Assembly: GCF_003286415.2 (NCBI RefSeq)
Contig: NZ_CP043450.1
Span: 4,960,001-5,024,000, forward strand
Reading direction: 5' to 3'
DNA from: Mucilaginibacter rubeus
Lineage (GTDB): Bacteria; Bacteroidota; Bacteroidia; Sphingobacteriales; Sphingobacteriaceae
Length of the DNA: 64,000 nt
Shown: positions 1 to 8,219 of the stretch, piece by piece
Layout: every line of letters starts with the position of its first letter
How positions within the stretch are numbered: position 1 is the stretch's first letter
Position numbers and translations under genes: made by a program
The notes under the pieces: model-generated
Databases searched by the model: none
Told to the model about the DNA's origin: nothing
The model's input: the letters and a program-made list of their open reading frames with translations, nothing else

Positions 1-131
1 TTAGGCGTATTCTCGGCTTTGTTATTCACATATTCCCTCAAAATGGGAATCATTTTGCCAAAGCCAGCCTCGTCGGTAGGTATAGTATTTTGATATTTTT
101 GTCCTTTTTTTCGCGATGCGGGTAAACTCAT
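1..131 (-). CDS. Partial hypothetical protein, N-terminal 43 residues
   Basis: An open frame reads leftward from an ATG at 131-129 to the window edge without a stop. The peptide begins MSLPASRKKGQKYQNT and continues with a segment containing GFGKMIPILREYV. I do not recognise a family. The start is rich in Lys and Arg, with no signal peptide or membrane segment in the visible part. It would be the gene downstream of the alpha/beta hydrolase on the same strand if the two are co-oriented. Only about 43 codons are visible, so even the coding call is tentative. Confidence 0.4.
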   Translation of the reverse strand, partial: MSLPASRKKGQKYQNTIPTDEAGFGKMIPILREYVNNKAENTP

Positions 132-209
132 AACAGCAATTATAGTACTTAAAACAGGTATGATATAAGTAACGCAAAAAAGTTACGATTGGTTGAATGT
201 CCGGTACCT

Positions 210-1040
210 TTATTTACTTAAAAATGATATTGCTGTATCGCAAAACTCAATTAACGGAGCAGGCAAAACATCCCCATCAAAAGGGTGCAAACCGCCAAAA
301 GTATGATCGGCCTCTTTTTGTACGATGTATTGGCCAGCAGGATTAGCTTCGTGCAACTGCTGCGAATGGCTAACCGGTACCGTAGGATCGGCATCACCAT
401 GAATGATGAGCCATGGCTGGGTGATTTTAGCGGCCTGCTTTAAAATATCTAACCTAATCGGGTTATTATCCAGATCATCCAACAAGGTTGATTTGACAGG
501 CATTTGCTGACCGGTGCGTTTATTTTCAAAGTAAAAAACCCCCTGCAGTCGCCACTGGGGCTCTATCTGTTTAGGCCAAAGGTTACGGAAACCGGATATG
601 GAAGCCATGCTCACCAATTTTTTGATCCGCGCATCTTCGGCTGTTTTGATGATACTTATACCGCCACCCATGCTATGGCCAATGAGGTATACGCCATCGG
701 CAACGGGTATGCTCGCGCCGCTGCAGGCAAAATCAATGATGGTATCCAGGTCTTCCAGTTCGATAGAGATGGTATTATCTGCAAAAGCAGTCAGATCTGC
801 AAAATCTTGAGGATGTGCAGGCGTTGTGCCATTATGCGAAAAATTGAATTTCAGGAAACGGAAGCCATTTTTGACAAAGTACCGGGCCAGCAGATCATGC
901 GTACCCCAATCTTTAAAGCCCTTAAAACCATGAGCGAAAATTACCAGTGGCGCATTTTTAAAAGCATCATCATAGGTAACATCAATAAGCATTGGTCGGC
1001 CTTTAGCGCCGGGAAGGGTAAAATTATCTTTCCTGATCAT
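210..1040 (-). CDS. Alpha/beta hydrolase (serine hydrolase)
   Basis: A 276-residue protein of the alpha/beta hydrolase fold, without a signal peptide, so probably a cytoplasmic esterase or peptidase-like enzyme. The oxyanion-region motif FAHGFKG lies near residue 35. The nucleophile elbow GHSMGG places Ser at 123, HGDADPTVP supplies the acid near 218, and ADHTFGG supplies His at 246. The frame stays open upstream to 1157, but the extra 39 residues do not resemble the family and run toward a palindromic repeat, so the ATG at 1040 is preferred. The substrate cannot be told from sequence. Function at the level of hydrolase is secure. Confidence 0.88.
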   Translation of the reverse strand: MIRKDNFTLPGAKGRPMLIDVTYDDAFKNAPLVIFAHGFKGFKDWGTHDLLARYFVKNGFRFLKFNFSHNGTTPAHPQDFADLTAFADNTISIELEDLDTIIDFACSGASIPVADGVYLIGHSMGGGISIIKTAEDARIKKLVSMASISGFRNLWPKQIEPQWRLQGVFYFENKRTGQQMPVKSTLLDDLDNNPIRLDILKQAAKITQPWLIIHGDADPTVPVSHSQQLHEANPAGQYIVQKEADHTFGGLHPFDGDVLPAPLIEFCDTAISFLSK

Positions 1041-1171
1041 GGCGGCTAAGTTAGTATTAACCGGGATATTATTTCGGGAGCAGTCTGAAGTAATTAGGCT
1101 AAAGCCCTTCTTTGCTAACCCGATCCGTTGGCTAAAGCCACCGGCAATGAAAAACACAAGCTATTCAAAAG

Positions 1172-1261
1172 AAAGCGTCATTGCGAGGTACGAAGCAATC
1201 CCAAACTATACAGAGCGGATTTGCTTATCTGGGATTGCTTCGTACCTCGCAATGACGCTTT
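1172..1261. repeat. Dispersed palindrome family R1, copy 1
   Basis: Perfect inverted arms of 32 bp (1172-1203 and 1230-1261) contain the core GTCATTGCGAGG...CCTCGCAATGAC. Related copies are at 13731-13820 (opposite orientation) and 48033-48081 (half element). It sits between two minus-strand genes, and T-rich sequence follows the hairpin on the minus strand, so it could also end transcription of the GNAT-nitrilase gene. Confidence 0.9.
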
Positions 1262-1277
1262 TTGTAATATTGTTTCC

Positions 1278-2804
1278 CTACACCCTTTTCCCGTTAAAAG
1301 TGATATTATACAAATCCGTGCGCCTGTCTTTGATATTTTGCACACTGCCGTATTCATGCAGCTCGTCCAATAACGACAGGTCAACATCAGCAATCACAAT
1401 CATCTCGGTATTAGGTGTGGCTTCAGATTGAATACCATTGGTTGGGAAACCAAAATCAGATGGTGTAAATACCGCCGATTGCGCGTAGCTCACTCCCATA
1501 TTATTTACGTTAGGCAGGTTGCCAACACAGCCGGCTATAGCCACATAACATTCATTTTCAACGGCACGGGCCTGCGCGCAAAACTTAACCCTGTTGTATC
1601 CGTTTTGGGTATCGGTAAGGAAGGGTACAAACAAGATTTGCATATCCTGCCCGGCCATAATGCGCGACAGTTCCGGAAACTCCACGTCATAACAGATCAG
1701 AATGCCTATTTTACCGGCATCGGTTTCAAACACCCTCACTTCATCACCACCACGGATGCCCCATGAGCTAATTTCAGATGGTGTTGGGTGGATCTTGTAA
1801 ACCTCCTCCATGCTACCGTTGCGGCGCAGCAGGTAGGATACGTTATACAACGATTCTTCATCAATTTTAGGCATGCTGCCCGCTATGATATTTACGTTAT
1901 AGGATACGGCCAGTTTGCCAAATTCCTCAACAATCTGCTGGGTATATTTTGCCAGCTCGCGCATGGCCTTGGCCGTATCCATGTGGTTATAATCGGCCAT
2001 GAGCGGCGTGTTAAATAACTCAGGGAACAGAATAAAATCGGCCTGGTAGTCGCTCACCGCGTCAACAAAGTATTCGGCATGTTTAAGCAACTCGCTGATA
2101 TTATTATAAGAGCGCATTTGCCACTGCACCAGCCCAATACGCACTACCGTTTTATGATTAATAGCATCACTTACTTCTTCATAGTAAACATTGTTCCACT
2201 CTATAAGCGTAGCAAAACCCTTTGAACGGCTATCCTCCGGCAGGTAGTTTTTCAGTACTTTACGTACGTGAAAATCATTAGATAGCTGGAACGATAGTGT
2301 AGGATCATAAATCTCCTTGTATTTCACCTTGTCGATATACTGTCGTGGCGTAAGCTCGTTCTGATATTTCTGATAATTGGGGATGCGTCCCCCAGCTATA
2401 ATACTTTTTAGGTTTAGCTTTTCGCATAGTGCCTTCCGTGCTTCATAAAGGCGGCGCGCCAAACGAAGACCACGATAATTGGGGTGTATAAAAATATCGA
2501 TACCATAAAGCACATCACCTTTTTCGTTATGGGTTTTAAAGGTGCTATCTCCTGTAATTTGCTTATAGGTGTGGTTATCCCCAAATTTTTGATAATCAAC
2601 AATAATAGATAACGCACAGCCGACTACCACATCGTTCACGGTTACACAGATCTGTCCTTCAGGGAAAAGTTTGATGAGCTTTTTGATGGAATTGGCATCC
2701 CAATAGTCCTCATCCATATCCATATAAGCCGACTTCATCGACTTTTTAAGTTCCTGATAATCCTGTACTTCCAGGTTACGTAGTTCTACACTTTGCAGAT
2801 CCAT
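1278..2804 (-). CDS. GNAT acetyltransferase / carbon-nitrogen hydrolase fusion
   Basis: A 508-residue two-domain protein. Residues 1-210 are a GNAT-type acyltransferase domain, with an acetyl-CoA-binding-like segment HPNYRGLRLARRLY near 107-120. Residues 220-508 are a nitrilase-superfamily amidohydrolase whose Glu-Lys-Cys triad is visible: E262 in FPELFN, K337 in VYKIHPTP and C371 in ILICYDVEFPE. This domain order is a known Bacteroidota and proteobacterial architecture. The hydrolase half should cleave an amide or nitrile C-N bond, and the substrate is unknown. Start chosen at the first ATG, just upstream of the GNAT domain. Likely monocistronic, with R1 palindrome copy 1 downstream. Confidence 0.92.
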   Translation of the reverse strand: MDLQSVELRNLEVQDYQELKKSMKSAYMDMDEDYWDANSIKKLIKLFPEGQICVTVNDVVVGCALSIIVDYQKFGDNHTYKQITGDSTFKTHNEKGDVLYGIDIFIHPNYRGLRLARRLYEARKALCEKLNLKSIIAGGRIPNYQKYQNELTPRQYIDKVKYKEIYDPTLSFQLSNDFHVRKVLKNYLPEDSRSKGFATLIEWNNVYYEEVSDAINHKTVVRIGLVQWQMRSYNNISELLKHAEYFVDAVSDYQADFILFPELFNTPLMADYNHMDTAKAMRELAKYTQQIVEEFGKLAVSYNVNIIAGSMPKIDEESLYNVSYLLRRNGSMEEVYKIHPTPSEISSWGIRGGDEVRVFETDAGKIGILICYDVEFPELSRIMAGQDMQILFVPFLTDTQNGYNRVKFCAQARAVENECYVAIAGCVGNLPNVNNMGVSYAQSAVFTPSDFGFPTNGIQSEATPNTEMIVIADVDLSLLDELHEYGSVQNIKDRRTDLYNITFNGKRV

Positions 2805-2960
2805 AGTTTTTTGTTACGATCAGTATTTTTATGTTATGCTGAACTGTCTCGAACGAGGTGTTTCAAACGCCCAACAAGACAAAGTTTGTTTATTGCAGTG
2901 CAGGGCAAACCAACAAGCTACCCCATCACTGTACTCCCAACATCCAAAAGCTCAATTGGT

Positions 2961-3350
2961 TTAAAGTAATTTTTCGCGATCGCTGGTATGCCACCAAACC
3001 CAATAGATCAGTACAAATTGTGCCGCGAGCCTGAGCCAGGCGAAAAAAGGCGTAATTGTCATCCCCTCAACCTTAAAAGGCGCGTCAAATATCATCCCAA
3101 TATGCACGCTCAGAAAGGCAATCAGCATAAGCACAATGCCCCAGCCCGCCCAATACCTTGTTTTTGTTGAGATAAGTAATAAACCAAGCGTTATTTCCAC
3201 AACACCCGCCACCATATTTAACGCTTTCGGATATAGCAGGTTATGAGGCATTACTGCGTAGTAAAAACCAGGATCGCGGAAGTGGTTAAGGCCGGCAAGC
3301 ACGTAAAATGCTATAAGTATTATCAGGCTTATTTTTTTAAACTTATTCAT
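2961..3350 (-). CDS. DoxX-like small membrane protein
   Basis: A 129-residue, very hydrophobic protein with four predicted membrane helices (about 7-24, 45-62, 67-87 and 104-121). The sequence fits the DoxX/MauE-like family: FYVLAGLNHFRDPGFY near the start and a long VVEITLGLLL helix. Members are four-helix inner-membrane proteins linked in some cases to quinone or thiol redox chemistry, but many, like this one, have no assigned role. It is divergent from hemA, and the roughly 130-170 bp between them holds the hemA promoter. Length is normal for the family. Confidence 0.8.
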   Translation of the reverse strand: MNKFKKISLIILIAFYVLAGLNHFRDPGFYYAVMPHNLLYPKALNMVAGVVEITLGLLLISTKTRYWAGWGIVLMLIAFLSVHIGMIFDAPFKVEGMTITPFFAWLRLAAQFVLIYWVWWHTSDREKLL

Positions 3351-3461
3351 GATTTAATTTACAAATATTTTGTTATACGCACCACAAAACAGTTTAAATA
3401 CTGCAAAGCAAGCCGTTTTTATAATTTATAACCATTCCAAATAAGCCTGTTTGACAAAGTG

Positions 3462-3495
3462 TTGACATAGGATGTGCCGAATAGTGATACTTTTG
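3462..3495 (+). promoter_or_regulatory. Candidate hemA promoter
   Basis: TACTTTTG at 3488-3495 matches the Bacteroidota -7 element TAnnTTTG exactly. A TTG at 3462-3464 lies 23 bases upstream, at the long end of the accepted -33 spacing. Transcription would begin near 3500, downstream of the ATG at 3474, which supports the TTG start at 3519 for hemA. Confidence 0.6.
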
Positions 3496-3518
3496 TTCGG
3501 TCAAATTTTAAAACTGCT

Positions 3519-4745
3519 TTGAAGTATCTAAAGGTAATAGCTTTTACGCACAAACAGATTGAACTGAAGGAATTGGGTAGATTGGTGGTTTGCCAGGAAA
3601 ATCTGACAGATAAACTTGCGCAGGTTAAAGAGCAGTTTAACATCCCCGAAATTTTTTACCTGGCTACCTGTAACCGTGTCGAGTTTGTGATGACAACCCC
3701 ACAAGCGGTTGATAAGGATTTTGCCAAAAAATTCATAGAAGCCTTTAACACAGAGCTTTGCCACGATTCGTTGAGCACTTTCATGAATAGCGCGTCTATT
3801 TATGAAGATCAGGAAGCCATGGTTCACCTGTTACGTACTTCTTGTTCGTTAGAGAGTTTGATCGTGGGCGAAAAGGAAATACTTGCCCAGTTACGCAGAG
3901 CATATGAACATTGCAAAGAGGCTGGCCTAACCGGCGATGCCATGCGCATGATCATGAATTGCGTGGTAAAAACAGCCAAGGAGGTTTACACACATACCAA
4001 CATCTCCAAAAACCCAATCTCGGTAGTATCGCTGGCTTACCGCAAGCTTAAAGACCTTAATCTTTGCTCAAATGCCCGAATCCTCATCATCGGTGCAGGC
4101 GAAACCAACCGCAACATTTCCAAATATCTTCAAAAACATAAATTTTCAAACTTCGCGGTATTTAACCGTACTGTGGCCAATGCCGAAAAATTAGCTGCCG
4201 ATTTAGGTGGTGAGGCCTTTGACCTGGAAGCTTTGAAAACCTACAATAAAGGTTTTGATGCTATTATCACCTGCACATCTGCAGTTGAGCCTATCATCAC
4301 TACCGAGATTTACCAATCGCTGTTAAACGGCGAAACAGGCAGGAAAACCATAGTTGACCTTGCCATCCCTAACGATACCGCTCCCGAAGTACTGGAGCAA
4401 TTCCCGGTTAACTTTATCGAAGTACATTCCCTTAACGAGGTTGCCAAAAAGAACCTGCAGGAACGTTACCACGAACTGGTACACGCCGAAGCTATTATTG
4501 AGCAAAACATTGCCGAGTTTGTACAGCAGCTTAAACAGCGCCGTATTGAAGTAGCCATGCGCCAGGTACCTGAAAAAATCAAAGAGATCCGCAACAATGC
4601 CATCAACACCGTTTTTGCCGACGAGGTACAGGGCCTGGATGAGCAATCACGCGAGATTTTAGAAAAGGTGATCAACTACATGGAGAAAAAATATATCAGT
4701 GTACCCATGATCATGGCGAAGGATATATTGATCAATGAAAATTGA
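3519..4745 (+). CDS. hemA: Glutamyl-tRNA reductase
   Basis: Reduces glutamyl-tRNA(Glu) with NADPH to glutamate-1-semialdehyde, the first committed step of C5-pathway tetrapyrrole synthesis. The catalytic Cys is in YLATCNRVEF (C51 from the chosen start; Cys50 in E. coli HemA). The central Rossmann segment has ILIIGAGETNRNISKYL, and the C-terminal helical dimerisation domain follows. An in-frame ATG exists at 3474, but it lies inside the putative promoter. A TTG at 3519 begins LKYLKVIAFTHKQ, which aligns with the family's beginning, giving 408 residues. Its product is the substrate of HemL, encoded 9 kb downstream. Start uncertain, function secure. Confidence 0.93.
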   Translation: MKYLKVIAFTHKQIELKELGRLVVCQENLTDKLAQVKEQFNIPEIFYLATCNRVEFVMTTPQAVDKDFAKKFIEAFNTELCHDSLSTFMNSASIYEDQEAMVHLLRTSCSLESLIVGEKEILAQLRRAYEHCKEAGLTGDAMRMIMNCVVKTAKEVYTHTNISKNPISVVSLAYRKLKDLNLCSNARILIIGAGETNRNISKYLQKHKFSNFAVFNRTVANAEKLAADLGGEAFDLEALKTYNKGFDAIITCTSAVEPIITTEIYQSLLNGETGRKTIVDLAIPNDTAPEVLEQFPVNFIEVHSLNEVAKKNLQERYHELVHAEAIIEQNIAEFVQQLKQRRIEVAMRQVPEKIKEIRNNAINTVFADEVQGLDEQSREILEKVINYMEKKYISVPMIMAKDILINEN

Positions 4746-4862
4746 TTGAAGTATTTTGCAACCAAGCACTAAAAATTTTCTTTAAGAATCTTGTTTTAAG
4801 ATATCGATATGCATTTAAAAAAAATGTCATTTCGAACGAGGCACGAGGAGAAATCCTTATCT

Positions 4863-5051
4863 CTGGTCGAAGTTTAGCGAAGCGTAACTTCGTCCTAAGA
4901 TGGTTTAAGCTTTCAGCTTAACCAGCCCTGTATCTGGATATATCTTGTTACCTGCAAGCCAGGTGTAAACAACAACTTTAGATATTAGACACGCAAGCAG
5001 AATGCTTGCCTTATTTTAGGTTGAAGTTACGCTTCGCTAAACTTCAACCAG
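4863..5051. repeat. Structured MITE-like element R2, copy A (189 bp)
   Basis: Terminal inverted arms of 36 bp (4863-4898 and 5016-5051) start CTGGTCGAAGTTTAGCG and end with its complement, with two mismatches. Inside are two short hairpins, TTAAGCTttcAGCTTAA at 4904-4921 and GCAAGCagaatGCTTGC near 4993-5009. A second copy lies at 43687-43851. No coding potential. The element fills most of the 318 bp between hemA and the next gene. Confidence 0.9.
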
Positions 5052-5063
5052 CCAATGCCCTCC

Positions 5064-5786
5064 TTATCGTGCCGATAAGACCTGTTCCAGATCATCCTTA
5101 AAATTCCTTCCAATCGGAATCTCCTGGCCACTCAAAATAATACGGTTACTTTCTAAACGAGTTATTTTATTAATAGATACAATAAAAGATTTATGAACCC
5201 GGACGAAACGTTTCGGTGGGAAAATATCCAACATCGCCTTGATCGATCCTTTTAACAGGATCTTCTCTTTGCTTGTATAAATTATAGCATAATCTTTTAA
5301 CCCCTGGATGTGTGTAACCTCATTAAAATAAAGCTTAATACGCTGAACACCACTTTTAACAAAAATAAAATCGGTGCTCTTGTCAGATAAAAGCTCCTCC
5401 GCATGGTCATATTGTGCTTTCAGCAATAGAAATTCTTTGATTTTGCTAATAGCCTGCTCAAAACGTTTAAAAGGTATCGGTTTCAGCAAAAAATCAATTA
5501 CGCCCAGTTCATAGCCTTCAAAAGCGTAGTTACGATAAGCTGTAATAAAAACGGTCACCGGTGGATCTGCCAGCGTTTTCAGAAACTGGATGCCAGTCAT
5601 TTCGGGCATTTCAATATCCAACAGCAACACATCGGCCCGATGATCTTGCAAATGCCGCAGCGCATCACCCGCGTTACTAAACAAGAATACCGAATGTACG
5701 TGATCAATTTTTTCCAGGTAACTATCCAATATTTCAAGCGCAAGCGGCTCATCATCTACTACCACATATTTCAGCAAGGCTTCCAT
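5064..5786 (-). CDS. LytTR-type response regulator
   Basis: A 240-residue response regulator. The receiver domain covers about 1-120 with acidic pocket VVDDEP and phospho-acceptor D57 in LLLDIEMPEMTG; the conserved Thr/Lys side is ITAY and LLKPI. Residues about 140-238 form a LytTR DNA-binding domain, with KSFIVSINKITRLE and IPIGRNFKDDL typical of it. It is encoded 8 bp downstream of the sensor kinase at 5795-6856, forming a two-gene operon. LytTR regulators usually control one or a few adjacent transport or surface genes. The nearby permease at 8.2-10.6 kb is a possible target, by position only. Confidence 0.93.
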   Translation of the reverse strand: MEALLKYVVVDDEPLALEILDSYLEKIDHVHSVFLFSNAGDALRHLQDHRADVLLLDIEMPEMTGIQFLKTLADPPVTVFITAYRNYAFEGYELGVIDFLLKPIPFKRFEQAISKIKEFLLLKAQYDHAEELLSDKSTDFIFVKSGVQRIKLYFNEVTHIQGLKDYAIIYTSKEKILLKGSIKAMLDIFPPKRFVRVHKSFIVSINKITRLESNRIILSGQEIPIGRNFKDDLEQVLSAR

Positions 5787-5794
5787 TATCTCTA

Positions 5795-6856
5795 TTATAA
5801 ATCAATTAACAGTTTTGCCCAAAAGGTATCTTTTCTATCTTCCAGCAGCAGCGTATACCTATTCGGATAAAGCAGGTCCAGCCGTTTCCGCAAATTATCA
5901 AGACCAATGCCGCCTTTAGTATGGCCAATCATTAAAACTGGCTTGGCATTTTCTATAATAAACTCCAGCGTATGTCCCTCCATGGCGATGTCCGCCTTTA
6001 ACCAGCCGCCCTTAGTTTGCTTACCCAGTCCGTGCTTAAAAGCGTTTTCAACCAGCGGCAACAAAAGCAAAGGAGCTATTTCGTATCCGTTTGGTTCAGC
6101 ATTAATATTCAGATTTATGGCTGCCTCATCGCTAAACCGCAAGCGCTCCAGTTCCATGTAATTATGGAGGTAGCCGATCTCTTTTCCCAGCGGTACTTTT
6201 TCACCGGTGCTGTCATACAGCATATATTCCATCATTTCTGATAGTTTCAGTACTACATCCGGGGCGAGTTCTGATTTTTTAAGCGTCAGGGCATAAAGGT
6301 TATTCAGGATATTAAACAGAAAATGCGGGTTTACCTGCGCCCGCAGAAAATTAACCTCGGCATTTAGCTTTTCAACGGTAATTTTCTGAATAACCAACTG
6401 CTGCCCATACCAGTCCATGCTCAACTTTAGCGCGAGCATTAAGCCCAGGTACCATAGTGTGCTGAAAAAGTTGTAGGATAACGATTCGACCAGGTTGCTG
6501 TTACGCATGGGGCCAACTACATAACCATATAAGTAAAAATCGAACAGGCTTTGCGCGGTTAAGTAGCCAATAACCGATAGGATGATTGCTGCAAAATAAG
6601 CCAGATATCGTCTTTTTAACAGGTACCGGGGTAAAAAGTATTGCAGGTTAAGATAAGCGATAATAATAAGCAATACGATACGCCCGGTAACGCAGGCCAC
6701 AAAGTAAGGCATACTGGCTTTATATATGAGGTATCTCTTCTCGTAAATAAAAAAGCCGGTGATCAGCACCCAATAAGCGCCATGCATTAAGATATGTCTT
6801 AACGTAACCTTACGTTTTGAAAACGGCAGTTTAAGTGGTTTATCCAACGCATCCAT
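5795..6856 (-). CDS. LytS-like sensor histidine kinase
   Basis: A 353-residue membrane sensor kinase of the His_kinase (LytS/YehU) class. About four transmembrane helices lie between residues 22 and 145. The phospho-accepting H178 is in QVNPHFLFNILNNLY, and an HATPase domain follows with LLLLPLVENAFKHG (N box) and GGIGLDNLRKRL (G box). It lacks a separate extracellular domain, so the signal is probably sensed within the membrane or through a partner. It is the first gene of an operon with the LytTR regulator. A plausible promoter lies 50 bp upstream. Confidence 0.92.
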   Translation of the reverse strand: MDALDKPLKLPFSKRKVTLRHILMHGAYWVLITGFFIYEKRYLIYKASMPYFVACVTGRIVLLIIIAYLNLQYFLPRYLLKRRYLAYFAAIILSVIGYLTAQSLFDFYLYGYVVGPMRNSNLVESLSYNFFSTLWYLGLMLALKLSMDWYGQQLVIQKITVEKLNAEVNFLRAQVNPHFLFNILNNLYALTLKKSELAPDVVLKLSEMMEYMLYDSTGEKVPLGKEIGYLHNYMELERLRFSDEAAINLNINAEPNGYEIAPLLLLPLVENAFKHGLGKQTKGGWLKADIAMEGHTLEFIIENAKPVLMIGHTKGGIGLDNLRKRLDLLYPNRYTLLLEDRKDTFWAKLLIDL

Positions 6857-6907
6857 TTTGATGTTTCATATCATTTAGCATAAAAGAAACTAAAAGCATT
6901 TCGCCCG

Positions 6908-6934
6908 CAAAATTATATCGACAAACTGCGCAAA
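6908..6934 (-). promoter_or_regulatory. Candidate promoter of the LytS/LytTR pair
   Basis: On the minus strand TAATTTTG (6915-6908) matches TAnnTTTG exactly. TTTG (6934-6931) lies 15 bases upstream, somewhat short for a -33 element. The start codon is about 50 bases further down. Confidence 0.45.
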
Positions 6935-7070
6935 TAATAGAGGAAGATACGGATAAAAGGGCTGATATCTATTTTTCAGGTTGTTGGTCTACTAATTTTC
7001 GGCCTCATTTCCGGTTGCCTTAATATTGCATGCACAAACAAATAAGTATTTCATTTAAAACTTTTTAATC

Positions 7071-7517
7071 ATGAAACACATCAAATTTTATCAGGCGTTT
7101 ATAGGATTATTTACGCTGATAACGCTAAGTTTTACCGAATCGGGGTTCGCAAGCAAATTTGGGCTGGACGGTTACGAGATCTACTTAAACAACAAGCTCA
7201 TCCTGAAACAATACGTAAACCAGCCCCTTAATTTAAGAGTATTACAACTCACTAAGGCAAATGAGGGCGATGAGCTGCGCATTAAGTATAACCATTGCCA
7301 AACCAAAGGCCCGGGTACAGGGCGCAGCCTTACCCTTCAGGACGAAAAGGGTAACACATTGAAAAAATGGGACTTTGCCGATGCCTCTGATTTTGCTATG
7401 GTGGTACCCGTAAAAGACTTGTTGCAGCTGGAAAAGAAGAATAACAATCATGAACTCAGTTTACATTATACATCGCGCGAGCGACCTAATGGCGAGATGC
7501 TGGCAATGCTGAAGTAA
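7071..7517 (+). CDS. Secreted hypothetical protein
   Basis: A 148-residue protein with an N-terminal signal peptide (MKHIKFYQAFIGLFTLITLS, likely cleaved after FTESGFA). The mature part is hydrophilic and probably beta-rich: it names a short GYEIYLNNKLILKQYV segment, a possible metal- or disulfide-related single Cys in KYNHCQTKGPG, and ends LLQLEKKNNNHELSLHY. I do not recognise a characterised family. It is divergent from the LytS kinase and has its own strong terminator. Periplasmic or surface location is inferred from the signal peptide. Confidence 0.75.
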   Translation: MKHIKFYQAFIGLFTLITLSFTESGFASKFGLDGYEIYLNNKLILKQYVNQPLNLRVLQLTKANEGDELRIKYNHCQTKGPGTGRSLTLQDEKGNTLKKWDFADASDFAMVVPVKDLLQLEKKNNNHELSLHYTSRERPNGEMLAMLK

Positions 7518-7531
7518 AGACATGGTTATTT

Positions 7532-7582
7532 GCCTGCTACATATTGTATCCATCAACAACAATATGTAGCAGGCCTTTATTT
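7532..7582 (+). terminator. Rho-independent terminator
   Basis: A perfect 16-bp stem (7532-7547 with 7559-7574, GCCTGCTACATATTGT and its complement), an 11-base loop and a T-rich tail. It directly follows the secreted protein gene and could also serve the opposite strand. Confidence 0.85.
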
Positions 7583-7637
7583 GGGTAGTTCAAATACCAA
7601 GGGCTTTATAAGCCCGGCACTAATCATTGGTTCACCA

Positions 7638-8168
7638 TCATTTCCAATAATAAAACGAACCTGATAAAGGGCGTTTATCGTTCTTCCATTCTTTTGCTAA
7701 CTGAGCAGGAGATTTATACTTATTCCTGTCCCACCATTTTTGATATAAAGCCTTCATCTCTTTCATATCGGTATACTCCAGTTGCAGATGCTTATAAAAT
7801 ATTATCTCTACAGTTTCATCCGGCTTTCCGTTTAAACTCCCTTTCTGAATATGCTCGATTAAGTACATGGCCCACAGACCAACATAATCGCGGCGTTTGA
7901 GATTAGCAAACGATGATTGGAAATCATCTTTCTCACCAAAAACAAGTTTCTCGTTCCAGTCAATTTTGTCGATCAAAAAAGGGACGGCGCTTTTCCCGGC
8001 ATTAAACAATTTTTCCTGAAGCTCAATTGTTGTAGCACTATCAAGTTTGGCCTGTATATATTTACCTGCCAGCTTCTTTAAACTATCCTGCACCTGGCAA
8101 CGAACTGTTCCAGGAAAAACCAGGCTAAGTATTATTAATAAAAGGCTGAGTCTTTTCGCCAGGAGCAT
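7638..8168 (-). CDS. Secreted hypothetical protein
   Basis: A 176-residue protein with a signal peptide (MLLAKRLSLLLIILSLVFPG, cleavage near TVRCQ). The mature chain is helical and charged: residues 30-70 resemble a single HEAT-like repeat (LFNAGKSAVPFLIDKIDW), and the C-terminus is Trp-, Lys- and Tyr-rich (YQKWWDRNKYKSP). I do not recognise a named family. It lies 50 bp downstream of the FtsX-type permease on the same strand and may be co-transcribed with it. A Cys precedes the predicted cleavage site but does not form a clear lipobox. Confidence 0.7.
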   Translation of the reverse strand: MLLAKRLSLLLIILSLVFPGTVRCQVQDSLKKLAGKYIQAKLDSATTIELQEKLFNAGKSAVPFLIDKIDWNEKLVFGEKDDFQSSFANLKRRDYVGLWAMYLIEHIQKGSLNGKPDETVEIIFYKHLQLEYTDMKEMKALYQKWWDRNKYKSPAQLAKEWKNDKRPLSGSFYYWK

Positions 8169-8219
8169 TGTGATATACGGCTTAATTGTTAAACTAAGTT
8201 AACATTAATAAGCACACCA

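Noticed and set aside
1041..1157. N-terminal extension of the hydrolase to 1157
   Set aside because: The extra 39 residues are not hydrolase-like and run towards the R1 palindrome; ATG 1040 is a better start.
3474..3518. ATG at 3474 as the start of hemA
   Set aside because: It lies upstream of the likely transcription start, and the 15 extra residues do not align with HemA proteins; kept only as an alternative.
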